60,700 nt of DNA from Betaproteobacteria bacterium (GTDB lineage: Bacteria > Pseudomonadota > Gammaproteobacteria > Burkholderiales > Burkholderiaceae_C). Numbering within the stretch: position 1 is the first letter of the stretch; every line of letters begins with the position of its first letter. Location of the stretch: positions 1-60,700 of the forward strand of contig JABCYW010000022.1 of the NCBI GenBank assembly GCA_013289985.1, read 5' to 3'. The notes under the pieces were generated by a model, which was not told the origin of the DNA, did not search any database, and saw only the letters and a list, made by a program, of their open reading frames with translations. Shown here piece after piece: positions 18,251 to 32,614 of this stretch. The translations under genes and the position numbers were made by a program.

Positions 18251-18946
18251 TCAGCGACGATCGCCCGTCAGCGAGGTCAGCAGGACCAGCAGCGACTGGA
18301 ACACGTTGTAGAGGTCCAGGTAGATGGCGAGCGTGGCCATGACGTAGTTGCGTTCGCCGCCGTCGATCACGCGCTTGACGTCGATCATCACGAACAGCGA
18401 GAAGATCGCCATCACCGCGACCGAGATCGCGAGCATGGCGGCGGTGGACTGCACGAAGATGTTGACCACGCTGGCGACGATGGCGATCAGCGCGCCGATC
18501 ATCAGGAAGCGAGCCAGGCCCGACAGGTCGCGCTTGACGACGGTGGCCAGCGTGGCCATGCCGAAGAACACGCCCGCGGTACCGCCGAACGCCGTCATGA
18601 TCAGGCTGGAGCCGTTGCTGTAGCCGCCGAGCACCGCGCCCAGCAGGCGCGACAGCATCAGGCCCATGAAGAACGTGAAGCCCAGCAGCATGAACACGCC
18701 GATGGACGAATCCTTGAATTTCTGCACGCCGAACATCAGGCCGAAGGCGCCGCCGAAGAAGACGAGCAGCGACATGCCGGGCGTCATGTGCGCGAAGACG
18801 CCGGTCTGCACGCCGATCCAGGCGCCCAGCACCGTGGGCAGCATCGACAGCGCGAGCAGCCAGTACGTATTGCGCAGTACCTTGTTCGAGTCGACGACGC
18901 CGTAGCCGCCATTCACGACTTCGACACGTTGCAGGTTGCGATCCAT
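18251..18946 (-). CDS. Bax inhibitor-1/YccA family membrane protein
   Basis: The protein has 231 residues with seven predicted hydrophobic helices. The family landmark MDRNLQRVEV at the N-terminus and the DVKRVIDGGERNYVMATLAIYLDLYNVFQSLL segment near the C-terminus (aspartates of the pore/pH-sensor pair) are visible. In E. coli the YccA member binds and modulates FtsH protease; others act as calcium leak channels. FtsH is encoded in this window about 7 kb away, though not in the same operon. ATG 18946 was picked because GGAG lies 8 bp upstream; a GTG at 18955 adds three residues. Confidence 0.88.
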   Translation of the reverse strand: MDRNLQRVEVVNGGYGVVDSNKVLRNTYWLLALSMLPTVLGAWIGVQTGVFAHMTPGMSLLVFFGGAFGLMFGVQKFKDSSIGVFMLLGFTFFMGLMLSRLLGAVLGGYSNGSSLIMTAFGGTAGVFFGMATLATVVKRDLSGLARFLMIGALIAIVASVVNIFVQSTAAMLAISVAVMAIFSLFVMIDVKRVIDGGERNYVMATLAIYLDLYNVFQSLLVLLTSLTGDRR

Positions 18947-19068
18947 GAGAAACACTCCATTCTTGGAAACATCCGTCCGTTGGAGACGGTCGAATCATTC
19001 TAGTTCCCCACCGTCGATGGCGGGTTGATGGCCGTCAGGTGGTGACGGGTCGCCGGCATGACAAGGGG

Positions 19069-19097
19069 GTGACAAGCACGCTCCCGACGGCTATAAT
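19069..19097 (+). promoter_or_regulatory. sigma-70 promoter for carAB
   Basis: A -35 element GTGACA (19069-19074) and a perfect -10 TATAAT (19092-19097) are 17 bp apart. Transcription would start near 19104, giving a leader of about 165 nt before carA. Confidence 0.75.
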
Positions 19098-19099
19098 TT

Positions 19100-19269
19100 A
19101 CAGGTTTACCCGCAATCAGCCCAGACACCTCGAGCGCCTGAACAGCGACGCTTCTCCGGTACCGTCTACCGCAGTCCGAATTCCCCGTCCCAAACCTGTG
19201 GAGCAACCCTGCTCGACAGCCACGCGGCGGGAGTCTCGCGAAACTGGGCACCGCTACCCGGAGTTCCCT
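19100..19269 (+). ncRNA. candidate structured 5' leader of carAB
   Basis: The segment from about the transcription start to carA can fold. ACAGGTTT (19100-19107) is complementary to AAACCTGT (19192-19199) and would close a ~100-nt domain. Inside, CGGTA/TACCG (19157-19171) forms a hairpin. Just after, GAGCA/TGCTC (19201-19214) forms another. No known riboswitch was recognised and no terminator with a T-run was seen, so any control would more likely act on translation. If transcription starts at 19104, part of the closing strand is lost, so the start site matters. Compensatory changes in relatives would be needed to support the fold. Confidence 0.35.
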
Positions 19270-20433
<1,164 letters not shown>

Positions 20434-20437
20434 TCCC

Positions 20438-23713
<3,276 letters not shown>

Positions 23714-23752
23714 AACTGATCTAAACTCGTCTTTCTTCCAGGTCAACTGGAC

Positions 23753-23800
23753 CCGCCGCCCAGCAGTCTCACGATTGCTTCGGGGCGGCGGTTTGCTTTT
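23753..23800 (+). terminator. probable terminator between carB and greA
   Basis: CCGCCGCCC (23753-23761) pairs with GGGCGGCGG (23783-23791) over a 21-nt loop, followed by TTTGCTTTT. It would separate carAB from greA, or reduce read-through. Confidence 0.6.
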
Positions 23801-23819
23801 CCCCTCTGAGACTCCCGAT

Positions 23820-24296
23820 ATGGCCACGATCCCCCTGACCCGCCGCGGCGCCGAAAAACTGAAGGAAGAGCTGCATCGCCTGAAAACGGTGGAGCGCCAC
23901 GCGGTCATCCAGGCCATCGCCGAGGCGCGCGCGCAGGGCGACCTGTCCGAGAACGCCGAGTACGAGGCGGCCAAGGACAAGCAGGCCTTCATCGAAGGCC
24001 GCATCCTGCACATCGACGGCCAGCTGGCCGCGGCGCAGATCATCGACCCGGCCGACGTCGACGCGGGCGGCCGCATCGTGTTCGGCAGCACCGTGGTGCT
24101 GGAAGAGGAAGAGTCGGGCCAGGAGGTGACCTACCAGATCGTGGGCGACGACGAGGCCGACATCAAGCAGAACCTGGTCTCGATCAGCTCGCCCATCGCG
24201 CGCGCGCTCATCGGCAAGGAGGCCGGCGACACGGCCGACGTGCACGCGCCGGGCGGCGCGAAGCGCTATGAGATCGTGGAAGTAAAGTACATCTGA
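23820..24296 (+). CDS. greA: transcription elongation factor GreA
   Basis: The protein has 158 residues, exactly the standard length. The N-terminal coiled coil carries the acidic tip [16 protein letters not shown], which enters the RNA polymerase secondary channel and stimulates cleavage of backtracked transcripts. The C-terminal FKBP-like domain follows ([29 protein letters not shown] in similar form). The ATG at 23820 gives the canonical MATIPLT start. The gene sits between carB and a DUF4149 gene, the usual Burkholderiales order. Confidence 0.95.
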   Translation: MATIPLTRRGAEKLKEELHRLKTVERHAVIQAIAEARAQGDLSENAEYEAAKDKQAFIEGRILHIDGQLAAAQIIDPADVDAGGRIVFGSTVVLEEEESGQEVTYQIVGDDEADIKQNLVSISSPIARALIGKEAGDTADVHAPGGAKRYEIVEVKYI

Positions 24297-24322
24297 GCTC
24301 GCTCGAAGCCGGAACGCCGCGC

Positions 24323-24763
24323 ATGAAGTTCTCCGAGCGCCTGCGCCGGCTGCTGCCCGGCCTCTGGTTCGGCCTGCTGCTGGCCATCGCGGCCATCGCC
24401 ACGCCGGCGGCCAGCGGCGCGCTCGACAAGGCCGCGTTCGGCGCCGTGGCGCGGGCGATCTTCGCGCGCGAGGCGCCGGCCAGCCTGGTGCTGGGCATCG
24501 TGCTGCTGGTCATCGAACGCCGCGACGCGCTGGCGCGCCATCTCGAGACGGGCGTGTCGCAGTTCTCGTCGGAAATGACGCTGGCCATCGTCGCGCTGTT
24601 CTGCACGGTAGCGGGCTACTACGGCCTGCTGCCGTTGATGGAGCAGGCGCGCGCGGGCGGCGCCACCTCGCTCAGCTTCCTGCAGCTGCACGCGATCAGC
24701 CTCGCGTTCTTCGGCGTGAAGGGGCTGGCGGTGCTGGCGCTGGCGTGGAAGGCCGCGCGGTGA
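24323..24763 (+). CDS. DUF4149 family membrane protein
   Basis: The protein has 146 residues with four predicted transmembrane helices (about 10-30, 55-70, 86-106, 122-142). The family is defined by similar small membrane proteins conserved next to greA and yhbY in betaproteobacteria; no activity is known. It starts 26 bp after greA and is probably co-transcribed with it. It converges with yhbY. Confidence 0.78.
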   Translation: MKFSERLRRLLPGLWFGLLLAIAAIATPAASGALDKAAFGAVARAIFAREAPASLVLGIVLLVIERRDALARHLETGVSQFSSEMTLAIVALFCTVAGYYGLLPLMEQARAGGATSLSFLQLHAISLAFFGVKGLAVLALAWKAAR

Positions 24764-24783
24764 GCGCGACCCTCGGCACGTCG

Positions 24784-25251
24784 TCAGGCCTTCTTCTTGA
24801 CGCTGGTGATGCGCTTCTTGGCGCGCTTGACCTGGCCGCCGGCCGTCACGCGCTCGTTGCCGAGCACGGTCACCTTCTTGATCTGCGGGCGATGGTTGCC
24901 CCGCTTCGAGAACTTCAGGATCTTGACGACGCGCGGGCCCAGGTTGGTGTCGGGCACGCGTTCGGCCTCCACCTCCTCCATCGGTCGCCACAGCACCAGC
25001 AGCTTGCCGATGTGCTGGATCGGCGCGGCGTCGAGCTTGTCGGCCATCTCGGCCAGCATCGCCTCGCGGGCGGCGCGGTCGTCGGAGAAGACGCGCACCT
25101 TGATGAGCCCGTGCGACTTGAGCGCCACCTCGGCTTCCTTGAGGACGGCGGCGGTCAATCCGTCGGCACCGATCATGACCACGGGGTCGAGATGGTGGGC
25201 GTCGCCGCGCTTTTCTTTGCGTTCGGCAGGGGTCAGTTGAATCAGGGCCAT
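24784..25251 (-). CDS. yhbY: YhbY/CRM-domain RNA-binding protein
   Basis: The protein has 155 residues; E. coli YhbY has 97. The CRM domain (about 4-95) has [24 protein letters not shown], with the RGxAHxLxPVVxIGxxGLT pattern, and ends near [10 protein letters not shown] basic extension (about 100-155) ends in Lys/Arg-rich [14 protein letters not shown] and may add RNA contacts. YhbY associates with pre-50S ribosomal particles. It is divergent from rlmE, another 50S assembly factor, with only 20 bp between starts, so the promoters must overlap coding sequence. Confidence 0.9.
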   Translation of the reverse strand: MALIQLTPAERKEKRGDAHHLDPVVMIGADGLTAAVLKEAEVALKSHGLIKVRVFSDDRAAREAMLAEMADKLDAAPIQHIGKLLVLWRPMEEVEAERVPDTNLGPRVVKILKFSKRGNHRPQIKKVTVLGNERVTAGGQVKRAKKRITSVKKKA

Positions 25252-25271
25252 GCCCGTATTATCCCGTAGTC

Positions 25272-25940
25272 ATGAAAATCAAGACGAAAAGCAAGAAGGT
25301 CAACAAGCAGTGGCTGCAGGATCACGCCAATGACCCCTATGTGAAACTGGCCCAGCGCGAGGGTTACCGCGCGCGCGCCGCCTACAAGCTGTCGGAGATC
25401 GACGAGCAGTTCAAGCTGCTGCGTCCGGGCCAGCTGGTGGTCGATCTCGGCTCCACGCCGGGCGCCTGGAGCCAGTACATCCGGCGCAGGTTCGCGCGCG
25501 GCGGGGCGGCGGTCGGCGAGCTCGACGGCCGCATCGTGGCGCTGGACATCCTCGAGATGGAGCCGATCGAGGGCGTGCACTTCATCCAGGGCGACTTCCG
25601 CGAGGACGCGGTGCTGGCCCAGCTGAACGCGGCCGTGAACAACGAACCGGTGGACGTGGTCGTCTCCGACATGGCGCCCAACCTCACGGGCGTGACGGTG
25701 ACCGACACCGCCCGTGTGGCGCACCTGGTGGAGCTGGCGGTCGACTTCGCGCTGCAGCACCTGAAGCCGGAAGGCGCCCTCGTCACCAAGGTCTTTCACG
25801 GGAGCGGCTACAGTGAGCTCGTGGAGCTGTTCCGCGCGCATTTCCGCGTGGTCAAGGCGGTCAAGCCCAAGGCGTCGCGCGACCGGTCGTCGGAAACTTT
25901 TCTCGTCGGCTTCGGTCTGAAGAATCCCGGGCCGCGTTGA
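25272..25940 (+). CDS. rlmE: 23S rRNA (uridine-2552-2'-O)-methyltransferase RlmE
   Basis: The protein has 222 residues; E. coli RlmE has 209. The SAM motif is [14 protein letters not shown], and the 2'-O-methyltransferase tetrad K-D-K-E can be traced: Lys in YKLSEID, Asp in VVSDMAPN, Lys in LVTKVFHG and Glu near [11 protein letters not shown]. It methylates U2552 in the ribosomal A loop late in 50S assembly. A small insertion with AVNNEPVD lies between strands 3 and 4. It is the first gene of an rlmE-ftsH arrangement conserved across proteobacteria, with 147 bp to ftsH. Confidence 0.95.
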   Translation: MKIKTKSKKVNKQWLQDHANDPYVKLAQREGYRARAAYKLSEIDEQFKLLRPGQLVVDLGSTPGAWSQYIRRRFARGGAAVGELDGRIVALDILEMEPIEGVHFIQGDFREDAVLAQLNAAVNNEPVDVVVSDMAPNLTGVTVTDTARVAHLVELAVDFALQHLKPEGALVTKVFHGSGYSELVELFRAHFRVVKAVKPKASRDRSSETFLVGFGLKNPGPR

Positions 25941-26024
25941 GCCGTCGCAAGGCCGGTGCGAAATCCGGGCCCAAAGTGTGCGATTGGCGTGCTTCCGTAC
26001 TGCGACATTGGCGGTTCCAGGGTA

Positions 26025-26051
26025 TTGACTGGCCTAGAATCGTCCCCATCT
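26025..26051 (+). promoter_or_regulatory. sigma-32 (heat-shock) promoter of ftsH
   Basis: TTGACT (26025-26030) and CCCCATCT (26044-26051) are 13 bp apart. The second element matches the sigma-32 -10 consensus CCCCATnT, and the first shares TTGA with its -35. ftsH belongs to the sigma-32 regulon in well-studied proteobacteria. A sigma-70-like TAGAAT (26035-26040) lies between them, but without a -35 at good spacing. Confidence 0.6.
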
Positions 26052-26087
26052 GCCGTGGAAAGTGGCATTTTCTAAGAAGGAGCCGCG

Positions 26088-27986
26088 GTGAACAATCAAT
26101 GGTTTTCGAAGATCGCAGTCTGGCTCGTGATCGCGCTCGTGCTGTTTACGGTCTTCAAATCGTTCAACACGGGGCAGGCCCAGGCCGGACGCATCGGCTA
26201 TTCCGAGTTCCTCGAGGAGGTGCGCAACAAGCACATCGCCCGCGCGGAAATCCAGGAAGGCATGAACAGCATCGAGATCAATGCCTGGGGTACCGACGGC
26301 GCGCCGAAGCACACCACCGGACTGGCCATGGACACCGGCCTCACGAAGGACCTGCTCGACAACAACGTCAAGTTCGAAGTCAAGCAGCGTGACGAGCCCT
26401 CCATCCTCACCAGCCTGCTGCTGTCGTGGGCTCCCATGCTGCTGCTCATCGGCGTGTGGGTGTACTTCATGCGCCAGATGCAGGGCGGCGGCAAGGGCGG
26501 CGCGTTCAGCTTCGGCAAAAGCAAGGCCAAGATGCTCGACGAGGCCAACAACTCCGTCACCTTCGCCGATGTCGCCGGTTGCGACGAGGCCAAGGAAGAG
26601 GTCAAGGAACTCGTCGACTTCCTGCGCGACCCGCAGAAGTTCCAGAAGCTGGGCGGGCGCATCCCGCGCGGCGTGCTGATGGTCGGCCCTCCGGGCACCG
26701 GCAAGACGCTGCTTGCCAAGGCGATCGCCGGCGAGGCCAAGGTGCCGTTCTTCTCGATCTCGGGTTCCGACTTCGTCGAGATGTTCGTCGGCGTGGGCGC
26801 GGCCCGCGTGCGCGACATGTTCGAGCAGGCCAAGAAGAGCGCGCCCTGCATCATCTTCGTCGACGAGATCGACGCGGTCGGCCGCCACCGTGGCGCCGGC
26901 CTGGGCGGCGGCAACGACGAGCGCGAGCAGACCCTCAACCAGATGCTGGTGGAGATGGACGGCTTCGAGACCAACCTCGGCGTCATCGTGATGGCCGCCA
27001 CCAACCGGCCGGACATCCTCGACCCCGCGCTGCTGCGCCCGGGCCGCTTCGACCGCCAGGTCTACGTGACGCTGCCCGACATCCGCGGCCGCGAGCAGAT
27101 CCTCAACGTCCACATGCGCAAGGTGCCCATCGGCGCCGACGTGCGCGCCGACATCATCGCCCGCGGCACCCCCGGCTTCTCCGGCGCCGACCTGGCCAAC
27201 CTCGTCAACGAGTCGGCCCTGTTCGCCGCGCGCCGCAACGGCCGCGTGGTGGAGATGATCGACTTCGAGCGTGCCAAGGACAAGATCATGATGGGCGCCG
27301 AGCGCAAGTCCATGGTCATGGACGAGGACGAGCGCAGGAACACCGCGTACCACGAGGCCGGCCACGCGCTGATCTCCAAGCTGCTGCCCAAGCTCGACCC
27401 GGTGCACAAGGTCACCATCATCCCGCGCGGCGGCGCGCTGGGCGTCACCGTCTCGCTGCCCGAGAAGGATCGCTACAGCACCGACAAGATCCTGATGCTC
27501 AGCCGCATCTCGATGCTGTTCGGCGGCCGCATCGCCGAAGAGGTGTTCATGCAGCAGATGACCACCGGCGCCAGCAACGACTTCGAGCGGGCCACGGCCA
27601 TCGCGCGCGACATGGTCACGCGCTACGGCATGACCGACGCGCTGGGCCCGATGGTGTACGCCGAGAACGAGGGCGAGGTCTTCCTCGGCCGCTCGGTCAC
27701 CAAGACCACCAGCATGTCGGAAGAGACGATGCGCAAGGTCGACGCCGAGGTGCGCCGCATCATCGACGAGCAGTACAAGATCGCGCGCGACCTGATCGAG
27801 CTGCACCAGGACAAGATGCACGCGATGGCCAACGCGCTGCTCGAGTTCGAGACCATCAACGCCGAGCAGGTGGAAGACATCATGCAGGGCAAGCCGCCGC
27901 GTCCGCCCAAGGACTGGACGCCCACCCTGCCGAAGAACGGCGGCCCGGGCGCCCCGGTCACCGAAGGCGCGCCGGCCGCGGCCTGA
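26088..27986 (+). CDS. ftsH: ATP-dependent zinc metalloprotease FtsH
   Basis: The protein has 632 residues. Two N-terminal transmembrane helices flank a periplasmic domain (about 5-25 and 103-125). The AAA ATPase has Walker A GPPGTGKT from residue 200, Walker B FVDEID, and the second region of homology [21 protein letters not shown]. The peptidase carries HEAGH (His422/His426) as the zinc site. It degrades membrane proteins and regulatory proteins such as LpxC and sigma-32 in other bacteria. The start is GTG with AAGAAGGAG just upstream. A heat-shock promoter precedes it, and a hairpin terminator separates it from folP. Confidence 0.97.
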   Translation: MNNQWFSKIAVWLVIALVLFTVFKSFNTGQAQAGRIGYSEFLEEVRNKHIARAEIQEGMNSIEINAWGTDGAPKHTTGLAMDTGLTKDLLDNNVKFEVKQRDEPSILTSLLLSWAPMLLLIGVWVYFMRQMQGGGKGGAFSFGKSKAKMLDEANNSVTFADVAGCDEAKEEVKELVDFLRDPQKFQKLGGRIPRGVLMVGPPGTGKTLLAKAIAGEAKVPFFSISGSDFVEMFVGVGAARVRDMFEQAKKSAPCIIFVDEIDAVGRHRGAGLGGGNDEREQTLNQMLVEMDGFETNLGVIVMAATNRPDILDPALLRPGRFDRQVYVTLPDIRGREQILNVHMRKVPIGADVRADIIARGTPGFSGADLANLVNESALFAARRNGRVVEMIDFERAKDKIMMGAERKSMVMDEDERRNTAYHEAGHALISKLLPKLDPVHKVTIIPRGGALGVTVSLPEKDRYSTDKILMLSRISMLFGGRIAEEVFMQQMTTGASNDFERATAIARDMVTRYGMTDALGPMVYAENEGEVFLGRSVTKTTSMSEETMRKVDAEVRRIIDEQYKIARDLIELHQDKMHAMANALLEFETINAEQVEDIMQGKPPRPPKDWTPTLPKNGGPGAPVTEGAPAAA

Positions 27987-28004
27987 GACCGTTCTTTCTG
28001 ACGC

Positions 28005-28031
28005 AACGGGGCCTCGCGCCCCGTTTCTCGT
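28005..28031 (+). terminator. terminator after ftsH
   Basis: AACGGGGC (28005-28012) pairs with GCCCCGTT (28018-28025) around CTCGC, followed by a T/C-rich tract. It probably gives partial termination, since folP starts 20 bp later. Confidence 0.65.
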
Positions 28032-28050
28032 TTCCGCTCCGCAACCCTTC

Positions 28051-28887
28051 ATGACGACCTGGCAGACCGGCCGCTTCCGCATAGCCCTGGCGCGACCCCG
28101 GGTGATGGGCATCGTCAACGTCACCCCCGACTCGTTCTCCGATGGCGGCAGGTTCGCGCGCGCGGACGCGGCGCGGGCGCATTGCGACCTGCTGGTGGCG
28201 CAGGGCGCCGACATCCTGGACATCGGCGGCGAGTCCACGCGCCCGGGCGCGCGCCTGCCCGACACCGCCGAGCAACTGGCGCGCGTGCTGCCGGTGCTGC
28301 GGCATGCGGTGACGCTGGGCGTGCCGGTGTCGGTGGACACGGCCGATCCGGTGGTGATGGGCGAGGCGCTGGCACTCGGCGTCGACATCATCAACGACGT
28401 GCGCGCGCTGCAGGCGCCCGGCGCGCTGGCCGTGGCGGCCGCGCACCGGACGGCGGGCGTCTGCCTGATGCACATGCAGGGCGAGCCCGGCTCGATGCAG
28501 GTCGCGCCGCACTACGACGATGACGACGTCGTCGCCGGCGTGTCGGCCTTCCTGGCCGCGCGCCGCGACGCCGCGTTGGCGGCCGGCATCGCGCGCGACC
28601 GCATCGCCCTCGATCCGGGGATCGGCTTCGGCAAGACGCCGGCGCACAATCTCGCCCTGGCAGCTCGGCAGCGGCAATTGCTGGAACTGGGCTGCCCGTT
28701 GCTGCTGGGCTGGTCGCGCAAGTCGACGCTGGGCCAGATCACCGGCCGTCCGGTGGGCGAGCGGCTGGCGGCGAGCGTGGCGGCGGCGCTGGCCGCGGTG
28801 CAGCAGGGCGCCGCCATCGTCCGCGTGCACGATGTGGCCGAGACCGTGGACGCGCTCAAGGTCTGGCACGCGTTGACCTCCGTCTGA
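28051..28887 (+). CDS. folP: dihydropteroate synthase
   Basis: The protein has 278 residues with the family's ordered motifs: [26 protein letters not shown], a NDV segment, [10 protein letters not shown] and GWSRKS. It joins p-aminobenzoate to dihydropterin pyrophosphate in folate synthesis and is the sulfonamide target. The order ftsH-folP-glmM is conserved in proteobacteria. The ATG at 28051 gives MTTWQTGRF, with no better upstream start. glmM begins 67 bp further on. Confidence 0.96.
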   Translation: MTTWQTGRFRIALARPRVMGIVNVTPDSFSDGGRFARADAARAHCDLLVAQGADILDIGGESTRPGARLPDTAEQLARVLPVLRHAVTLGVPVSVDTADPVVMGEALALGVDIINDVRALQAPGALAVAAAHRTAGVCLMHMQGEPGSMQVAPHYDDDDVVAGVSAFLAARRDAALAAGIARDRIALDPGIGFGKTPAHNLALAARQRQLLELGCPLLLGWSRKSTLGQITGRPVGERLAASVAAALAAVQQGAAIVRVHDVAETVDALKVWHALTSV

Positions 28888-28954
28888 TCTTCCTTCTTCG
28901 ATGACGCCTGCGGCGAGGGCCGGCAGGCGCACGTTTCCCACCGAGACACCCACC

Positions 28955-30289
28955 ATGAGCAGAACCTATTTCGGCACCGACGGCATCCGCGGCACGGTCG
29001 GCACCGCCCCCATCACCGCCGACTTCATGCTGCGCCTGGGCCACGCCGTCGGCCGCGTCCTGCGGCGCAACGCCGCCAGGGCCACGGTGCTGATCGGCAA
29101 GGACACGCGCGTGTCGGGCTACATGATCGAGTCGGCGCTGGAGGCCGGCTTCGCGTCGGCGGGCGTCGACGTGTTGCTCACCGGGCCGCTGCCCACGCCG
29201 GGCGTCGCCTACCTCACGCGCGCGCTGCGGCTCGACCTGGGCGTGGTCATCAGCGCCTCGCACAACCCGTTCGGCGACAACGGCATCAAGTTCTTCTCCG
29301 CGTCGGGCGAGAAGCTGCCCGACCAGTGGGAGATGGACGTCGAGGCCGCGCTGGCCGAGGCGCCGCAATGGGCCGACTCGGCCGCGCTGGGCAAGGCGCG
29401 CCGGGTGGACGACGCCGCCGGCCGCTATCTCGAGTTCTGCAAGAGCACGTTCTCGCAGGACCTGTCGCTCAAGGGCCTGAAGATCGTCGTCGACGGCGCG
29501 CACGGCGCGGGCTACCAGGTCGCCCCCAGCGTGTTCCACGAGCTGGGCGCCGACGTCGTCGCCATCGGCTGCGAGCCCAACGGCTTCAACATCAACGAGA
29601 AGGTGGGCGCCACCGCGCCGCAGGCACTGGTGCGCGCCGTGGCCGAGCACCAGGCCGACTACGGCGTGGCGCTCGACGGCGACGCCGACCGCCTCCAGAT
29701 GGTGGACGCCTCGGGTCGCTGCTTCGACGGCGACGAGCTGCTTTACGCGGTGGTGGCCGACCGGCTCTCGCGCGGCGAGGCCGTGCCGGGCGTGGTGGGC
29801 ACGCTGATGACCAACATCGCGGTCGAGCAGGCGCTGAAGGCCCGCGGCGTCGAGCTGGTGCGCGCCAAGGTGGGCGACCGCTACGTGCTGGAAGAGCTGC
29901 TGGCCCGGCGCTGGCAGCTGGGCGGCGAGAACTCGGGCCACCTGCTGGTGCTCGACCGCCACACCACCGGCGACGGCATCGTCAGCGCCCTGCAGGTGCT
30001 GCAGGCGGTCCGCCGCACGGGCAAGTCGCTGGCCGCGCTGCTCGACGGGGTGCACCTGTTCCCGCAGGTCATGATCAACGTGCGGCTGGCGGTTCGCTCC
30101 GATTGGCAGCAGAACGCGACGCTGGTGGCCGAGAAGGCGCGGGTCGAGCAGGAACTGGGCAGCGGCGGCCGCGTGCTCATCCGGGCCTCGGGCACCGAGC
30201 CGGTGCTGCGGGTGATGGTGGAGGCGCGCGACAAGGTGCTCGCCCAGGCCTTCGCCGAACGCCTGGCCACGGCCGCCAGGGCTGCATGA
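28955..30289 (+). CDS. glmM: phosphoglucosamine mutase
   Basis: The protein has 444 residues, the normal length. The N-terminus YFGTDGIRG and the active-site phosphoserine motif [16 protein letters not shown] (Ser102) are present, with the metal-binding DGDADR and the sugar-binding GGENSGHLL. It converts glucosamine-6-P to glucosamine-1-P for UDP-GlcNAc, feeding peptidoglycan and lipid A. The ATG at 28955 starts [10 protein letters not shown]; the open frame extends to 28901 without support. A reverse-orientation Pho-box-like sequence overlaps its stop codon. Confidence 0.96.
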   Translation: MSRTYFGTDGIRGTVGTAPITADFMLRLGHAVGRVLRRNAARATVLIGKDTRVSGYMIESALEAGFASAGVDVLLTGPLPTPGVAYLTRALRLDLGVVISASHNPFGDNGIKFFSASGEKLPDQWEMDVEAALAEAPQWADSAALGKARRVDDAAGRYLEFCKSTFSQDLSLKGLKIVVDGAHGAGYQVAPSVFHELGADVVAIGCEPNGFNINEKVGATAPQALVRAVAEHQADYGVALDGDADRLQMVDASGRCFDGDELLYAVVADRLSRGEAVPGVVGTLMTNIAVEQALKARGVELVRAKVGDRYVLEELLARRWQLGGENSGHLLVLDRHTTGDGIVSALQVLQAVRRTGKSLAALLDGVHLFPQVMINVRLAVRSDWQQNATLVAEKARVEQELGSGGRVLIRASGTEPVLRVMVEARDKVLAQAFAERLATAARAA

Positions 30290-30322
30290 CAATGATGTGA
30301 CAACTCGACATCGCGTTGTCAC
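30286..30322. promoter_or_regulatory. upstream PhoB half-site cluster
   Basis: Read on the minus strand, TTGTCAC, ATCA and TTGTCAT (30286-30303) form two tandem Pho-box half-sites, overlapping the glmM stop. A plus-strand half-site TTGTCAC lies at 30316-30322. Together they make an inverted GTGACAAC/GTTGTCAC pair. Confidence 0.45.
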
Positions 30323-30394
30323 AATCGACCGGTCCCGCCGCGCTCCCCAGGACGAAAGGCCTGCCGCAAGCCCGCGCAGCGAACCGCCACGGTT

Positions 30395-30428
30395 GTGTCA
30401 TCTTGCTGTCACACGGCCCTTCTACATT
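30395..30428 (+). promoter_or_regulatory. PhoB box and -10 element for pstS
   Basis: GTGTCAT (30395-30401) and CTGTCAC (30406-30412) are 4 bp apart, matching the two 7-bp halves of the Pho box. A TACATT -10 element follows 10 bp later (30423-30428), the spacing expected when a PhoB dimer replaces the -35. It should make the pst operon phosphate-starvation inducible. Confidence 0.75.
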
Positions 30429-30468
30429 GGCGCAGTCCCTTTAAACTGCCCCCTGAAAGGCCTGGATC

Positions 30469-31509
30469 ATGAGTTTCAACCTCCGTCTGGTTTCCGTCGC
30501 CGCCGCCCTGTGCATGAGCGCGTTCGCGGCTCACGCGGCCGATTCGGTCACCGGCGCCGGCGCTTCCTTCCCGGCTCCCATCTATTCGAAGTGGGCCGAG
30601 GCTTACAACAAGGCCACCGGCAACCAGATCAACTACCAGTCCGTCGGTTCCGGCGCGGGCATCAAGCAGATCAAGGAAAAGACGGTCGACTTCGGCGCGT
30701 CCGACATGCCGCTGAAGGACGAGGATCTGTCCGCCGCCGGCCTGATGCAGTTCCCGACGGTCATCGGCGGCGTCGTCCCCGTGATCCACGTCGAAGGCGT
30801 CAAGCCCGGCCAACTGAAGCTGACCGGCACCGTGCTGGCCGACATCTACCTCGGCAAGGTCACCAAGTGGAACGACCCCGCCATCACGTCGCTGAACCCG
30901 GGCGTCAAGCTGCCGGACGCCGTGATCGCCCCGGTCCACCGCGCCGACGGTTCGGGCACCAGCTTCATCTTCACGAACTACCTGTCCAAGGTCAACGCCG
31001 ACTGGAAGGCCAAGATCGGTGAAGGCACCGCCGTCAACTGGCCCGCCGTCGGCCTGGCCGGCAAGGGCAACGAAGGCATCGCGCAGAACGTGCAGCGCCT
31101 GCCGAACTCGATCGGCTACGTCGAATACGCCTACGCCAAGCAAAGCAAGATGGACTACGTCGTGCTGAAGAACGCCGCCGGCAACTTCGTCGCGCCCGAC
31201 GACCTCACGTTCAAGGCCGCCGCCGCCGGTGCCGAATGGTCGAAGTCGTTCTACCAGCTGCTGACCGAGCAGCCGGGCAAGGATTCGTGGCCCATCACCG
31301 GCGCCACCTTCATCCTGATGCACGTCGCCCAGGACAAGCCGGCCCAGGCCACCGCCGCCCTGAAGTTCTTCGACTGGGCCTATGCCAACGGCGACAAGGC
31401 CGCCGCCGACCTGGACTACGTCTCGCTGCCCGACTCCCTGAAGGCCATGATCCACGCGAAGTGGGCCGGCATCAAGGACACGACGGGCAAGACGGTCGCG
31501 ACGAAGTAA
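30469..31509 (+). CDS. pstS: phosphate ABC transporter substrate-binding protein
   Basis: The protein has 346 residues. A Sec signal peptide (about 1-23, ending AAHA) precedes the mature start [23 protein letters not shown]. Other family segments are [44 protein letters not shown] and [10 protein letters not shown]. It binds phosphate in the periplasm and passes it to PstCA. It is the first gene of the pst-pho operon, under the PhoB box above. AAAGG lies 8 bp before the ATG. A stable hairpin after it may keep its expression above the permease genes. Confidence 0.95.
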   Translation: MSFNLRLVSVAAALCMSAFAAHAADSVTGAGASFPAPIYSKWAEAYNKATGNQINYQSVGSGAGIKQIKEKTVDFGASDMPLKDEDLSAAGLMQFPTVIGGVVPVIHVEGVKPGQLKLTGTVLADIYLGKVTKWNDPAITSLNPGVKLPDAVIAPVHRADGSGTSFIFTNYLSKVNADWKAKIGEGTAVNWPAVGLAGKGNEGIAQNVQRLPNSIGYVEYAYAKQSKMDYVVLKNAAGNFVAPDDLTFKAAAAGAEWSKSFYQLLTEQPGKDSWPITGATFILMHVAQDKPAQATAALKFFDWAYANGDKAAADLDYVSLPDSLKAMIHAKWAGIKDTTGKTVATK

Positions 31510-31559
31510 GACCCGCCGCCTGAAGCGACGACCCGGCCGGGACGTCGCGACGGCGGCCC

Positions 31560-31585
31560 GGGCCGGCCATCCGACCGGCCCCTTT
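31560..31585 (+). terminator. hairpin between pstS and pstC
   Basis: GGGCCGG (31560-31566) pairs with CCGGCCC (31575-31581), followed by CTTTCCC. It is probably an attenuator or mRNA-stabilising structure that allows more pstS than pstC message. Confidence 0.5.
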
Positions 31586-31606
31586 CCCTGACCTGCCGGA
31601 GGCCAC

Positions 31607-32614
31607 TTGGCTGCGACTCTCCCCGCCGAACAGACACTACGCAAGGCCAAGGACTCCGGAAGTCCGCCCAAGAGGCGCCTGAACGCCCCCTGGGGCGACG
31701 CGTTGTTCTCGTTCCTGGCCCATGGCGCCGCGTGGCTCACGCTGGCCATCCTGGCCGGCATCATCGGCTCGCTGCTCGTCGGCGCCGCGCCGGCCATCAA
31801 GGAATTCGGCCTCGGTTTCCTGTGGCACAGCGAGTGGGATCCGGTCCAGGACCACTACGGCGGCCTCGCCATGATCTACGGCACGGTCGCCACCTCGCTC
31901 ATCGCGTTGGTGATCGCCGTGCCGGTCAGCTTCGGCATCGCCCTGTTCCTCACCGAGATGTCGCCGGCCTGGCTCAAGCGCCCGCTGGGCGTGGCCATCG
32001 AGCTGCTGGCGGCCGTGCCGTCCATCGTCTACGGCATGTGGGGCCTGATGGTGTTCGGCCCGATCCTGGCCAGGTACGTCCAGGCGCCGCTGCAGAGCGC
32101 GTTCGGCGGCATGCCGGTGCTGGGCACGCTGTTCTCGGGCCCGCCGGTGGGCATGGGCATCCTGTGCGCCGGGATCATCCTGGCCATCATGATCATCCCG
32201 TTCATCGCCGCGGTGATGCGCGACGTGTTCGAAGTCACCCCGCCGATGCTCAAGGAGTCCGCCTACGGCCTCGGAGCGACGACCTGGGAGGTCGTCTACA
32301 AGGTGGTGCTGCCGTTCACCAAGACCGGCGTCGTCGGCGGCGTCATGCTGGGCCTGGGCCGCGCGCTGGGCGAGACGATGGCCGTGACCTTCGTCATCGG
32401 CAACCAGAGCCAGCTGAGCCAGCTCTCGCTGTTCCAGGCGGCCAACAGCATCACCTCGGTGCTGGCCAACGAATTCGCCGAAGCCGGCGAGGGCCTGCAC
32501 CGCGCCGCGCTGATGTACCTGGCGCTGGTGCTGTTCGTCATCACCTTCATCGTCCTGTCTTTCGCCAAGGTGCTGCTGATGCGGCTGAAGCGTTCCGAAG
32601 GAGCGCGTTCATGA
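31607..32614 (+). CDS. pstC: phosphate ABC transporter permease PstC
   Basis: The protein has 335 residues with six main transmembrane helices. The permease signature around [12 protein letters not shown] appears here as [20 protein letters not shown], and [16 protein letters not shown] is typical of PstC. It forms the inner-membrane channel with PstA. The start is TTG (31607), 4 bp after GGAGG. Its stop overlaps the pstA start by 4 bp (ATGA). Confidence 0.95.
   Translation: MAATLPAEQTLRKAKDSGSPPKRRLNAPWGDALFSFLAHGAAWLTLAILAGIIGSLLVGAAPAIKEFGLGFLWHSEWDPVQDHYGGLAMIYGTVATSLIALVIAVPVSFGIALFLTEMSPAWLKRPLGVAIELLAAVPSIVYGMWGLMVFGPILARYVQAPLQSAFGGMPVLGTLFSGPPVGMGILCAGIILAIMIIPFIAAVMRDVFEVTPPMLKESAYGLGATTWEVVYKVVLPFTKTGVVGGVMLGLGRALGETMAVTFVIGNQSQLSQLSLFQAANSITSVLANEFAEAGEGLHRAALMYLALVLFVITFIVLSFAKVLLMRLKRSEGARS

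Noticed and set aside
25937-26392. Possible gene between rlmE and ftsH
   Set aside because: It has no ribosome site, overlaps the start of ftsH in another frame and covers the heat-shock promoter.
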